From NCBI GenBank assembly GCA_020226215.1, contig CM035231.1:56820876-56884875 (forward strand): a stretch of 64,000 nt of DNA, read 5' to 3'. The notes under the pieces are model-generated. The model did not search any database. It saw only the letters and a list, made by a program, of their open reading frames with translations, and had not been told where the DNA came from. Below are positions 1 through 12,300 of the stretch, piece after piece. Position numbers and translations under genes: made by a program. The DNA comes from Sindora glabra. Its lineage: Eukaryota > Streptophyta > Magnoliopsida > Fabales > Fabaceae. Within the stretch, counting starts at the first letter, position 1. Each line of letters begins with the position of its first letter.

Positions 1-189
1 TAAATATGGCTCATTAATGTGAAAGTGTAGTAAGAAAAATAACATAAAAAATGTGATATAATAAAACATGCTATTTCTGAAGTCAATCCTCAATGATTTT
101 TTTATAACAAGCTTAATAATAAGATAGAGAAATCTTCTGGCAATAATAAATTTAATTATTTTTAAATTCTAAAATAGTATTAATTAAGA

Positions 190-600
190 TACAAACATCA
201 AACATAAGAGCTACTAATTGACATTAAGTTTTAGTACTTATAAATTTTTTAGCTAGAACATCTCTAAGTTTTATAATAATATTAACTACGAAACAAATAT
301 ATAACTCAAGAACTAATGATTGATACCAAATCTTATTCCTGATAAATTTATTGTTAGAATGCCTCAAAGTTTAGAAATGGTGTTAACTAGGAGACAAAAA
401 TATATATCAAGAACTAATCAATAAATAATAAATCTTAGTCTTGATAAGGTATCATGAAAAATAATATTAAATTTGATACCTAGCCTTTATCAAGGCAATT
501 TTTATTATCCCAATATAAGTGTGCATAGAAACCATATATATGAGCTCAGAAATTAACGATTGGCACCAAGTTTTAGTCCTTATAATTATAATATTTGGTA
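190..600. repeat. short degenerate tandem repeat, about 4 units
   Basis: Recurring blocks of the form 'gaactaat-gattg-acca-ag-ttttagtcctta' begin near 207, 310, 412 and 550, giving a spacing of roughly 100-140 bp. The units are clearly related but diverged. No ORF or terminal signal is seen; the rest of 1-1020 is plain AT-rich DNA. Confidence 0.5.
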
Positions 601-1079
601 CATTTCATAATATAGAGATACATGTATTGATAAAGAAATTATAAATTGTAGATATAAATATACAATAATATACCAATATGATTAAGAACAAATATGATAA
701 AAAGTAGCAAATTGAGTAATAATATACATGACATATGCATCTTGTGTATTGATAAACATATTATAATTATCAAGTGAGATTAAATATTCCATATAACATA
801 AAACTCTCACTAACCAAGCATATTATAAAAATAAAATAAAATTGAATGCTTATATTTCAATAGGCTTTTAAACATTTTATAAATATAAGAATTTTGGTTT
901 AGGAGAAAAATGTTTAAATTTCACATACATATTTTAACAATATGTAAAATCATGATTTCTTAAATCAAGAACTTAATATAATAAAATAAATTAATAATTA
1001 AAAGAAATCAATTATATAATTAACTTTGGTATCTTAAGTAAATCGTTTACATGACTATCAAAATTAGAATGTTTTTCAT

Positions 1080-2330
1080 ACTGTATTTACATTTTAATGT
1101 TTTTGTGTCCTTATAGTGTTCTTATAAGGACATTTTTTTTGCTAATATTACTATCTTGCACGAAAATAGTAACATGACATTGGTTATTTTACTGCCTTTT
1201 TATTCAATGATAAAAAAATATCTTGATTAGATTCATCGTAAATCAGACTAAAAACTAGATAATGTCACATTACTTTTTCCTTCAAGATAGTAACATTAAT
1301 GAAAAAAAATGATGATATCATTTGCAATACAAATAGGAACATTGTGCTAAAAATACAAAATGCTTCCGCAATTAAAGAGTGCTTTTTAATCATCATTGAG
1401 ACTATAGTTCTAAGTAGAAAAGTGATATCAATTGTTATATGTGTATTGAAATAATATGATAAAAATAATCATTGTGCATGTTACTATTTTGTATTCAACA
1501 GTAACATGTAGAGGTTTAAAACATAATATAATATGAGAAACAATAACATCATTGGTTAAAAAATGCATAATTGCTTATGTGTTACTATTTATTTACTATC
1601 TAGTGCCAAATATAACATCATCAGAAGAGTTAAATTAAGATGTGAAAAAATAATATGAGGACTATTATGCTGATGTTTAGACTAAAGATGGATTGACTAA
1701 GTAAAAATTAAAGTTTTTTATGAGAACAAATTGAAGCATGGTATGTGGGATTTGATGTTACTATTTGAAATTTAAACAGTAATATCATGCCAAAGAACAT
1801 AAAACATGCATAATGTTAACAAGTGCCTTACAATAACTTGAAAACACAATCATTGTGCATGTTACTATTATTATTTAGGTAACTTTATTGCACTAGATAG
1901 TAACATTAATGGAAAAAAGTAAGATTAAATTGTGGTAAAGCAAGATAAGTGTTATCATGATGATGTTTGCACTGAAAAATGAATTGATCAAGTTAAAATT
2001 AAAGTTCCTTACAAGATGTAATGTAAAGATAATATGAAGGATTGCATGTTACTGTTTGGATAATATTACTATTTGGTATACTAATAGTAACATGCCTAAA
2101 GAATACAAAATATGCATATTTTTAATATATGTGCTTCCATGTTTCTCTTTGTCATATAGACAGTAACATGACTAAAATAATATACTATTATCACTTTCAT
2201 TATGATATTTGGATTGAAAATGGAGTGATAAAGTTAAAACTGAAGTTTGTTATAAGATATCATCCATAAACAACATGTTAGATTGTATGTTTTTGTTTGG
2301 TATCGAAAGAGTAACATTATGGATAAATCA
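1080..2330. repeat. loose array of GTTACTATT / AATAGTAAC dyads
   Basis: Non-coding, about 75-80% AT. Half-dyads TGTTACTATTT and AATAGTAACATGAC/ATT recur roughly every 100-150 bp, for example near 1166, 1290, 1480-1505, 1755-1790, 1860-1905 and 2050-2095. The sequence between them is more variable than in the adjoining array from 2330 onward. No gene is visible. It looks like an older, less homogenised part of the same repeat family. Confidence 0.55.
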
Positions 2331-3775
2331 ACTCTTATTAATAACAAAACTGTTAAAGAATAACGTGTTATTATTTACAGATCAAACAATAATGTGTTGC
2401 TATTTGATTTTCAGATAGTAACATTAATAAAAAATCTAAAATAAATAGATAAATCAAATTTCATTAACAATTAAACTGCTAAAGAACATGTTATTATTTG
2501 ATATTTAAGCAATAACATTGACAAAAAATTCATAATAAATAGATAAATTAAGTCTTATTAATAATCAAATTACTAAAAAGCAGCACATTACTATTTGGTA
2601 TCCAAATAGTAATATTAATGGAAAATTTCAAATAATTAGATAAATGAATTCTCATTAACAATAAAATTATAAAAAAATAACATATTACTATTTACAAACT
2701 AAATCATAATATGTTATTCTTTGGTATCCAGATAGTAATATCAATTAAAAATATAAAATAAATGGATAAATCAAGTTTCATTAATAATAAAGTTGCAAAA
2801 GAACAACATATTATTGTTTGCAAACATGTTCAATGGATAAAGAGTAACATGTTATTGTTTGGTCTTTAAGCAGTAACATTGATAAAAAAATTCATAATAA
2901 ATGGATAAATTAATTCTTATTAACAATCAAACTATCAAAAAATAGCATATTACTGTTTGGTATCTAAATAATAACATCAATAGAAAATTTCAAATAATCA
3001 GATAAATGAATTCTCATTAATAATAAAACTGTCAAAAAGTAACATGTTACTATTTACAAATCAAATAATAATATATTATTATTTAGTATCCAGATAGTAA
3101 TATCAATTAAAAACTACAGAATAAATGGAAAAATCAAGTTTCATTAACAACAAAGTTGTCAAAGAACAACATATTACTAGTTCGTAAATCTAATAGTAAC
3201 ATATTACAGTTTGCAACCCCAAATAATCAAATAAATGAATTTTTATTAACAACAAAACTGTTAAAAAATAATATATTTATAGTTTACAAACTATACAGTA
3301 ATATGTTGTTATTTGGTACCTAAATAATAACATTAATAAAAAACTCAAAATAAATGGATAAATTAAGTCTCATTAATAATAAAACGATTAAAGAATAACA
3401 TGTTACTATTTGTAAATTAAATAGTAACATTAACAAAAAATTTAAAATAAATGAACAAATCAAGTCTCATTAATAACTAAACTACCAAAGAATAACATAT
3501 TATTGTTTGTAAACTAAATAGTAATATATTGCTATTTGATACTTAAATAGTAACATGTTGTTGTTTAGTACCTAAATAATAATATTAACTAAAAATTTAA
3601 AATAAATAAAGTCTTATTAATAATCAAACTGTCAAAGAATAATATGTTATTATTTGAAAAAGTAATATATTATTATTTGGTCTCTAAACTAGTAACATCG
3701 GCTAAAAATTTTAAAAAAATTAAATAAATGAATTCTTATTAGCAATAAAACTATTAAAGAAAATATAATTAAATG
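2330..3775. repeat. AT-rich tandem array with central inverted repeat (family C, left copy)
   Basis: About a dozen degenerate units, each built from (i) 'aaataaatggataaatcaag' (ii) 'tctcattaacaataaaactg' (iii) 'tcaaagaataacatgttact' followed by a short loop and 'caaatagtaacattaac'. The core is a dyad, ATGTTACTATTTG...CAAATAGTAACAT, for example at 2588-2620, 2690-2735, 3045-3100 and 3400-3430. Unit length varies from about 110 to 160 bp. No ORF. The same units in the same orientation are found at 62,200-63,460. Confidence 0.8.
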
Positions 3776-4700
3776 AATAAAAATAAATGAAGACGCTATT
3801 TCAGTGCTTTTAATTTTTTGTAAAGTGTTATAAGTGTGTCATTTTGGTCTTTGGAGTTTTGTGATAATTCACTATTTGTGAGTTGACTTAACTAAAAGAA
3901 AGTAGGCTTGGGGTACTTAATTGTAATAAATTGTAATAAATAGTATCGGGTTGATTTTTTTCCATTAAAAATTTGTTTAATTTCTTCACTTCATTTACTC
4001 GATTTGTCACAAATAACTAACCCAATCCATCCAAATTCGAGATCAGATAGTTAGTTAGGAGTAATTCAGCCTATTTGTTCTACCCCTAGTTATAAGGATT
4101 TTGATCGGCAATAAACCCAACTACAAATGTTTTCAAAGTCTAAAACATTAAATATGGAAGATTTCAAAACAAATATTAAAACAAAAGTTATGAAAGAGAA
4201 TCCCTTCACTTGTAATCAAGGATAATAATGATTAGATCATCAAAATAAAAAAAAGAAATAATCTCACTTGTAGGAAAGGAAAAGTCTTGGGATGGGCTAT
4301 CAAATAGATAAAAACAGCTTCTTCTTCGATAAGTAGAATTAGGATCGAGATTAATGAGTAAGGAGATCCCTTGTTGAAAGAAAGGTCGGCTTAGTATGAC
4401 GAATTGGATTTAGGGCTATGAGAATAATAAAGAACTGTCAATGAACTTCAACAACAAAAGAAGAAGAAGAAAAAGGGCAAAGATGCCTCACTAATGCTTT
4501 ATTTGACGAGTGAAAGCTATATACATCAAGAAAGAAAAAGAGATGCCTCATGAGTGTTGAATTTGATGAGTGAAAGCAACACATGTGGAGAGACTTTGAA
4601 TTGAGAAACATTAAGAGTTTAAAGCCATAGTTAATATATAATTAGTATATATATTTTAAAATTAAAGTAATTTATTTTTAAGTTTTAATATTTTTACCTT
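3776..4700. other. gene-free AT-rich flank; part matches the right window edge
   Basis: No gene recognised. The segment around 3830-4010 ('gaaagtaggcttggggtact', then TAATAAATTGTAATAAATAGTA and a run of T) aligns with about 63,860-63,950 in direct orientation, so the homology between the two array loci extends beyond the tandem units. 4200-4620 contains duplicated 'agatgcctca...tgagtgaaagc' phrases (about 4482 and 4541). Confidence 0.4.
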
Positions 4701-4710
4701 CCTTTTCATG

Positions 4711-5008
4711 ACAAATTAGATTGGAGTGAGAATTTATGGTATGTGTGATTCATTGTCTTTATCCTTATATACATATAACTTTGAGTTAGTATGCTAATTC
4801 GGTTTTTTCTTCCTTCCTTCCTTCCTTTTTTCTTCTTTTGCCTTTTTTTTGCATTTTTTTCATATTACAAAAACGAATAAATTTATCTATATAAAATTTT
4901 CTAAAATGTACTTTTGTTATTTTTAAATATTTTCTGCCTCTTTTCCACTCTCCAATTCTTTTTTTTTTGGCCAATTCCTTCCCCATTTTAAATTTTTTTA
5001 TTTATTTG

Positions 5009-5047
<39 letters not shown>

Positions 5048-5530
5048 GCATGTAATACATGTTATTATATTATATTATAACTAAGGATTATATTATATTT
5101 TATTATACTATAATTAATCATTATTTTATAACTAAAATATATAAAAATTAAAATTACATTTATTTATTTTAATTTTGACATTACTAATTACATATTCTAT
5201 TTTGGTAAAAATATTTGAAAAATAAAATCATTTATTTTAATTTCATATTTATTTTTAAATTTTATATTTCAAATTAAATGTATATATTAATTAAAATTTA
5301 GTTTAAATTTGCAGTTTATGCCGAATATAATAATATATTATATTATATATACCCCTTATATATATATATTATAAATTTAAAATAATTTATTCTTTTTCTT
5401 TATATTTACTTTTTTTTAAGACAAATTAGATTGGAGGGAGAATTTAGGGTGTACATAATTCTTTGTCTATAGTTATGAGTTATCATACCAATTCATTTTT
5501 TTTCATCTCTCTCTCTCTCTCTCTCTCTCT
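4711..5530. repeat. diverged direct duplication offset by about 710 bp, with microsatellites
   Basis: 'acaaattagattggag' followed by a similar 90-bp stretch occurs at 4711 and again at 5421. Between and beside the copies are a pyrimidine run (4803-4860), an (ATT)n run (about 5010-5047) and a (TC)n run (about 5516-5531). No credible coding sequence; short ORFs here follow the low-complexity tracts. Confidence 0.5.
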
Positions 5531-5917
5531 CCCCCTCCTTTCTACACTTTTTCCATATTATACAAACAAATAAAAACAATACCACAATAACAATAATTAT
5601 AAATAGAATAATAGGTAATAATATAATAGTGAAAATAAATTATAATAGAAAATTTTAAATTAAAAAAATACATATTTATAATAATTTAAATAAAATTTTA
5701 TTTATTAAAAAATATATATAAAAATTAATATTTTTATTTTTTAGCCCAGCAGTAGCACGAGTAAAAGCTAGTTATATCAACAATCATAGGAGCACCAACA
5801 CTGATTCGGCGAGAAACTGAAATAATGAGTCTCCTGAGAATGCTAACATGTCAGTTGAAGAAATGAATTAAAAAGGAAAAACAGGAAGCTTGTTTTCTCT
5901 AAATGGATGGAGTTTGC

Positions 5918-5950
5918 ATCCGTGCTTTGCACGGATATCAAATTTCTTTA
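5918..5950. repeat. short hairpin CCGTGC-ttt-GCACGG, repeat border
   Basis: A perfect 6-bp stem with a 3-nt loop in otherwise AT-rich DNA. This hairpin type is common at the edges of dispersed plant repeats. A second, imperfect GC-bearing stretch ending CTAG|T lies about 150 bp upstream (5743-5772). Together they may mark old transposon termini, possibly Helitron-like, but I cannot define an element. Confidence 0.3.
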
Positions 5951-5959
5951 ATTATGAAT

Positions 5960-8618
5960 ACAAAAATAATATATACAATAAAAAATATAAAAATATTGAA
6001 ATATAATTTATTAATATCTTATAATTATACATTTAAATTTGAAAATAATAAAATCTAAAATATAATATAAGAATTTAAAATAGAAGACATAATTAAGTTA
6101 GATCTTAAACTTATTTAAAATATTTTTATAATAAAAATAAAATATTTTCTATGTTTATAAAATTCAGTGACATTAATGTCTAAATTATAAAAAATGAAAG
6201 TGATAAAAATAAAAGAATAACATGAAAAGGAATAGAAACAATATTTCAATTATAAATCCTTGACAAAATCTGAATTAGTATAACTTTAATTTAAAACATA
6301 GTGTTTAAAAATTAATATATATATATATATATATATAATAATGACAAACTTTAAGAAAATAAATTTGGTTATAATTTTAAAAAATTATTAAAATATAATA
6401 TGTAATTATAAAATATGATTAAAACTCTCTATACTAGAATTTTAACTAATTTTAAATATTTTTATAATCCAAATAAATATAACATATTATACCTATACTA
6501 CATAGGAATAATAACATCTAAATTTTAAATAATAGCAGTGGATAAAAAGGAGAAAAAAAAGGAAAATATACAATTGAACAAACTAAAAAGAAGAGAAATG
6601 ATATGTGAGTTGAAAAATAATATGAAAGTTGCAAATGAATATTTAATTAAATTATATCTTAATAGTAGTTTAAATAAAAAAAAGTAAAAGTAATATATAT
6701 TATATTATACACTTCTTAATAATATTAGTATTTGAACCATAAATAATTAAAATAAACATAAAAAATATAAATTTTAGCAAATAAAACTTAAAAGATGTGA
6801 CTCTATTGTTACTAAAAATAGATTATAAAATTAAGTAAATGGTTAAAGTAAACATTTGATTTATACAAAATATTATTATGATTAATATAAATATATTATG
6901 CAATATCTATACTATTCAATGATATTAATATCTGTACCGTAAATATTAATGTAAATATTATAAGTGAAGATGAAAAAAATACCATAAAGTAGATGAAAAA
7001 AAGTGATATAATGTGTGAGTAGTAAAGCCTTAACAAAAATTTGATTAATGGATATTTAATATAAAATATAACACTTAAGAATTAAAATTTATAAAATATT
7101 GATAAAATAAAAATACATAAGTTTGTTTTTAATATCAAAATATTTTCTCAAATAAAAATATTTAATCAATTTTTTGGATGAATATTTTCCCTATTAACTT
7201 TATAACTTATTTAAAATATTTTTATTATAAAATACAAGTCTATTTATAATTTTTTTATAGTATTAGTGTCTAAGTTGTAAATAATGTTAGTAAATAAAAA
7301 ATTCAGAATAAGTAAAAAGAAGGGAAATAATGAGTGAGTTACAAAGTAATATAAAAGTAAAAAAAATATGTAGTAAAATAATATAATTAAATTAAGTCTT
7401 TTAACTTGTTTATAATATTTTATAACAAAATAAAATATATATTTATATATCATGTCGCCCATATATTTCATCATTATATTAACATTTAAGTTGTAAATAA
7501 TAGAAATAAATATAAAATAATAAAAAGAAGAAAAAACATGATATGAAATAAATAAAAAGGAGAGAAAAAATAGGTCAATTGTTAAGTAAAATGAGAGTAA
7601 GGAATATAATATTTAGTTAAGTAAATCAATTAAATAATAAAATAAGTAGAAGTAAAACTCTGTTTTACTAGTTTAATTAGTGGTGAACATAAAAAAAGTT
7701 ATAAAATAAATATTAAAACAATGGGTAATTTGTAATATGTTGATAAAATTTCAATTGATATATATTTAATTTTCAAATTAGCACTTACATATTTAATATA
7801 AAAATATTGATAAAAATTAAATAAATATGATTTTTATTTAATTATATTTTTGTGAAGTAATAAAATATATAATTAATTAAATATATCGCGTTATATCTAT
7901 AATACTTTTTGACATTAGCATTTAAATTATAAGCAATAGTAGGGAATATAAAAATAAAAAGAAAAAAATACAATAAAGCAAATAAAAAGAAGAGTAATAA
8001 TGTGTGAATTGTAAAGTAAACTAAAAGTTAAAACTAGAATATATAATTAAATAATTAAATTAAATTAAAATTTTAAATAATGTTTATAACAAAAATAAAA
8101 TATATACTTGTTAGTGATATTAGTGTATGAGTTGTGAACAATGGAAGTGAATATAAGAAATAAAAAAGAGCAATATGATGGATGGGTTATAAAATAATTG
8201 AAAAGTTAAAATAGAATAAGTAGTTAAATAATTTAATTATATTAAAAATTTAATTTATTCAAAAATTTTATAATAAAATTAAATATATTATACTATATTT
8301 ATATTGTTAAGTGACATTAATGTTTGAACTACAAATAATATGAAAGAACATGAAAAAGAATAAAAAATTAGATTAAAAAAAGATATAATATGTATATAAT
8401 TTAATGAAATAATAGAGTAAATAAAAAAAGAGAAGCTGTCTAATAATTTAGAAGGAATAAAAATTTAAAAATTAATTTAATCAAATCAAATTTTTAATTA
8501 ATTTAAAACTTATAATAAAAATAAAATATATTACATTATATTTGTACTATTCATTCATATTGGTATATGAGATATAATAAATAGAAGTGATTATAGAAAA
8601 ATGTATTAACGTTAAGAA

Positions 8619-8658
<40 letters not shown>

Positions 8659-8930
8659 GACAAAGTAAATAAAAAGAAAATAAATTGTATAAAAATTTAA
8701 AAGAAAATGTGAATATTGGATCACCAAAATGCAGATAGAATATTATGAATAATATATATATAATATGATGGAGTAATGAAGTAAATAAAAAGAAAATAAA
8801 TTATATAAGAATTTAACGGGACGTTAATATTGAGTCACAAAAATGCACATAAAATAGAATGAAAAATAAAAAATGAAAAAAAAATGGTGAAAGCAAGTTG
8901 CGCGGGAAATTTTTTTTGGAAAAGGCTGAG
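5960..8930. repeat. long degenerate tandem array, about 10 units, purine-rich on the top strand
   Basis: A recognisable phrase of the form 'ga(c/t)attaatgt-taa-ttgtaaataatag', followed by 'aataaaaagaagagaaataatgtgtgagtt', recurs near 6168, 6510, 6722, 6920, 7259, 7474, 7911, 8115, 8312 and 8555. Spacing is mostly about 200-215 bp, with some intervals near 340 and one near 437 (probably two units). The top strand is strongly A/purine-biased. An (AT)n run sits at about 8627-8653. No genes. Confidence 0.6.
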
Positions 8931-8949
8931 TTAGTATATATTAAAAGTG

Positions 8950-9140
8950 AGATCTAAAATTAAATTTCACAAAATGAGTTGACTCATTTTTATCCTTAAA
9001 AATGTTGAATAATAAAAAAAATGAGATTTGGGTTAAATAGTATGTGGTCAACATTTTTAAGGAATGAGATCTCATTTTTATCCTTAAAAATCTAAAATTA
9101 AATAGTATGTATTCAACATTTTTATTATTCATATTATTTA
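8950..9140. repeat. small inverted/direct repeat cluster
   Basis: 'ctcatttttatccttaaaaat' occurs twice (about 8983 and 9071). 'aaaaatgttgaataataaaa' near 8998 is the inverse of 'ttcaacatttttattatt' near 9111, so the segment can fold as a hairpin of about 150 bp. It could be a tiny foldback element. Confidence 0.45.
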
Positions 9141-9373
9141 AGGATAAAATTAATTTTATAAATTATTATTCAGTGATAAAATTATAATTTTATAAAATTT
9201 TTGGATTATTTTACTAACACCGGATGAAGTACAAAATTTTATTTCTTAAAATAAATTAAATTAAAACAAATTATTTTGGCTATTTAAAAACAAATAAATA
9301 TCAAATGAGGGAAGGGGGAAGACTCAAGATAGGGGTTGGATATGGACAAAATGTACTGGGTGACCCAAGCCCA

Positions 9374-9831
9374 GGAAGGAGTGGGTCCCTGTGGGCCTCA
9401 AAATATGGGCCAGGGGAAATGTCAGTGACTCGAGTGGGTGACCCAACGTATAAAGAGTGCGGCATCGGATTCCAAAATTTGTCGCCACGATGGGATCAGA
9501 AAACGACCCGTCGTGATGGCATGGCCGAGGCCTCATTTCATGGGGACGGCCCTAACAAAATCCCAAGACCAAAATACAGCTTACGTTTTCCCGTTAGTTG
9601 CGGGAAGGAGTGGGTCCCTGTGGGCCTCAAAATATGGACCAGGGGAAATGTCAGTGACCCAACGTATAAAGAGTGCGGCATCGGATTCCAAAATTTGTCG
9701 CCACGATGGGACCGGAAAACGACCCGTCGTGATGGCATGGGCGAGGCCGCATTTCATGGGGACGGCCCTAACAAAATCCCAAGGCCAAAACGCAGCTTTC
9801 GTTTTCCCGTTGGTTGCAAGAAGTAGTAAGT
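9374..9831. repeat. GC-rich island: two tandem copies of a 229-bp unit
   Basis: Unit 1 (9374-9602) and unit 2 (9603-about 9831) are almost identical. Unit 2 lacks a 13-bp stretch (gactcgagtgggt) that in unit 1 creates a second 'gggtgaccca'. Base composition is near 50% GC against about 25% around it, and CpG is plentiful, which is unusual for decayed plant repeat DNA. Both strands are open in several frames only because the sequence is GC-rich and duplicated. I do not recognise a protein. It is more plausibly a regulatory or structural island than a gene. Confidence 0.75.
9392..9411. promoter_or_regulatory. paired TGGGCC (site II-like) motifs in the GC-rich island
   Basis: TGGGCC occurs at 9392-9397 and 9406-9411, and again at 9621-9626 in the second unit, where the partner has decayed to TGGACC. 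TGGGCC/T 'site II' elements are known TCP-factor sites in plant promoters. No TATA box or adjacent gene confirms promoter activity, so this is a motif observation only. Confidence 0.3.
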
Positions 9832-10039
9832 TTTTATCTCCAAGTTGTCCTTTTCCTAGCATTTGCTTGAGGGGCAGAAGTGGATGCTGAGAATTATACC
9901 ATTTCGTTTTCCTGGGGACATTTTTGTCTTATTCCAACAAGGGCCGGGAGTTGGTGTTTTGTGAACCAATATCCATTCCATGCACTTTGCTCTCTATCTC
10001 TCTTGGATTCTATTTTGTGCAACAAATAAATTAATTTAT

Positions 10040-10700
10040 ATTTTATTAACCTGATCAATAAATTATAAACTAGTTGCTAAAGGTATTTTTCGCACTAAAT
10101 TATAAACTACCTATAATAATTTATAAATTTTGATTTAATTAGTTATTTAGAATAGCTTATAACTTATAAGCTACTATTTTTTCAAACTCTTTCCAAATTT
10201 ATTTTTATTCTTTTTATTAATTTACAATCCATATCTTTTATAATATAAATCTAATAATTTTTTATAAACTATAATTAATTTAATTTTAACATACTTATAT
10301 CCTAATTTTAAATTATAAATATATAGAAATATATATGTAAATAAACAATATCATAAAATATAATTATTATATTTTAAGTAATTATAATTTTATAATAAAT
10401 AATAAAATTAAAATTATCTAAGTAAATTAATATGTAAATTTATAAAATATAATTAATTAAATATTAAATATTATATTTTTATTTAAAATTTTTAATTACA
10501 TTAATACAATTCAAATTTTAGATAAATATAAATTATTTTATTTATATATTTATTTTTATTATTATATATTTTTATATTATTTTACAATTTTAATTAGTTT
10601 AACAGTTAATTTTACGAAACACTTTAACTAATTTATCAACTATCAGTTATAAGTTATAAATTATTAACAATATAACTTATCAGCTACTTACGCGAAATGG
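10040..10700. repeat. AT-rich MITE-like element, copy 1
   Basis: Ends rich in 'ataacttataagctact' and 'aactatcagttataagttat' enclose an AT-only interior with few G or C. The reverse complement closely resembles 39,950-40,640, and 21,490-22,350 is a third, more diverged relative. The right border reads 'cttacgcgaaatggaacc'; the copy at 40.6 kb ends 'ttgtacgaaatagagcc'. No coding capacity; probably a non-autonomous DNA transposon. Class not assigned. Confidence 0.5.
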
Positions 10701-10910
10701 AACCTTAATCTGCGAATTGTCTTATTATTATTTTAGAACACTATTCTTTTTCCAATTGCAAAAGATGAGGGTTTATAATTAATGCGTTCAAGGTAACTCA
10801 TCAAAAACATTTTCACGGAGAGTTGAAACTTCACTATAAGAATCTCAAGCACTCTTTCAAGAAAGTGATATTCTATAATGGATTCAACTAATGACATGTC
10901 TCAAATCTTG

Positions 10911-11099
10911 TTACTTCCAGGTTGATATATGACTGTCATAGTAAGCATTTTTGTTTGTGGCTTTCGCTTCCAGTTGAAGATATTTATGGAATCCGTTAAA
11001 ATCAATCACCAAGCATTTAATATGTTCTGTAATTTGTTCTTGTTGGCCTCTGTTCATCAATATTTTTAGGTTTTTAATTCTCTCAAATATCTCAGTCAA
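10911..11099 (-). other. possible exon remnant, unrecognised
   Basis: A 62-residue open stretch with a natural-looking composition: hydrophilic, helical, and rich in charged residues and Asn (for example 'NRGQQEQITEHIKCL'). The surrounding 10,740-11,100 is less AT-rich than its neighbourhood. No domain is recognised and no splice partners were found. It may be a captured exon or chance. There is no ATG context or upstream promoter to support an independent gene. Confidence 0.2.
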
Positions 11100-12300
11100 G
11101 TTTGAGTTCCTTGGATTCTACCACTATCTAACATGAAAAAAATAAATAAAAGAAAATCTTTATTGATACTGCATGCATATTATGTGCTTAATTATGTGAA
11201 TATAAAAGCTTTTTCCGATGCTGATCATTCGTGTAGAGCATTGCAAACTCTTTCTTGAGTTTAATAAATAATGAGAGATGGATAATTATGTTTAAAGATA
11301 TATTTTTTGAGTGGCAAAATTTGCTTTATACCTTAGATTTGATTCTTAATCTTTTGTGGATGGTCAATAATTTAACAATTTTTAGTGTTGAAAAAAAATA
11401 ATAGTTAACTTTGAACAAACAATTCCAAAACTCAAGACCAAGGGAACCTAATGCTCAACTGATGTTTGACATGTATTTCTTTATTGGATTAACAAAACCC
11501 ATCCTTATTATAATGTTAAAATTTGAATTTTTATAAAATCTTAGAATCCAAATCTACAAAGAATTAATTTGTTGGTAGAAGAGTTGATAATGATTTCTTG
11601 AAGGGATGAGCTTGATCTTTGTTGAATTAGCTTGAGATTGAATGGAGAATTTGAGAGAGGAATTGAGGTGGGGAGGGAAGTTGACCAACTTTGCAAAAAG
11701 AATAGCAGAATGTTGGGTTTTAGGAAGTTTTATGTACTTAGGGCAATTTCATAATTTCTATATTTAAGAGTAAAATTGAAACATGTTTCCTTAAATCTCC
11801 TCTATATACTTTTAACTAATTCTAGTTATGTACTGACTTATATTTAGTTGAATTACTCTTGTTTATATTAGAAAAGTCCATTTTATTTAAATACTTACAT
11901 ACTTTAAGCTTACCCATAATAATTCTAGTTACCAACACATACATTTAATTATTAATAAAAAGGATAAAATAAAATTCTAATTTATTAAGGGTATAACACC
12001 AAACTTCATTTTTTTTAAAATTGATTTAATTCTTCTTGCATGGTTAAAATTCAATGTTCATCAATATCTTTAGGTTTAATTTGAGATAGGAAAGTTAAAT
12101 GATCACATATATTTTTTAAAGTATTTCATATTACCCTTTAAAACATATCACTAATGACTTGATCAATAGTATGACTCCTCATAATCTCACACCCTCTATG
12201 TAGTTCATGGCTTTATACTAGATTTGAGTTGTCCATATAAGGAGGAGGTTCTTGATTATCTCCATCTTTCTCTTAATTTTTAACTTCTTCATTTTAATTA
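11100..12300. other. intergenic, nothing recognised
   Basis: Moderately AT-rich DNA without a credible ORF, terminal repeat or array. It may be non-coding DNA attached to the Copia fragment that follows. Confidence 0.4.

Noticed and set aside
9305..9890. Several overlapping ORFs up to 173 codons in the GC-rich island
   Set aside because: Open in several frames on both strands because of GC content and the duplication. The protein repeats mirror the DNA repeat and no domain is recognised.
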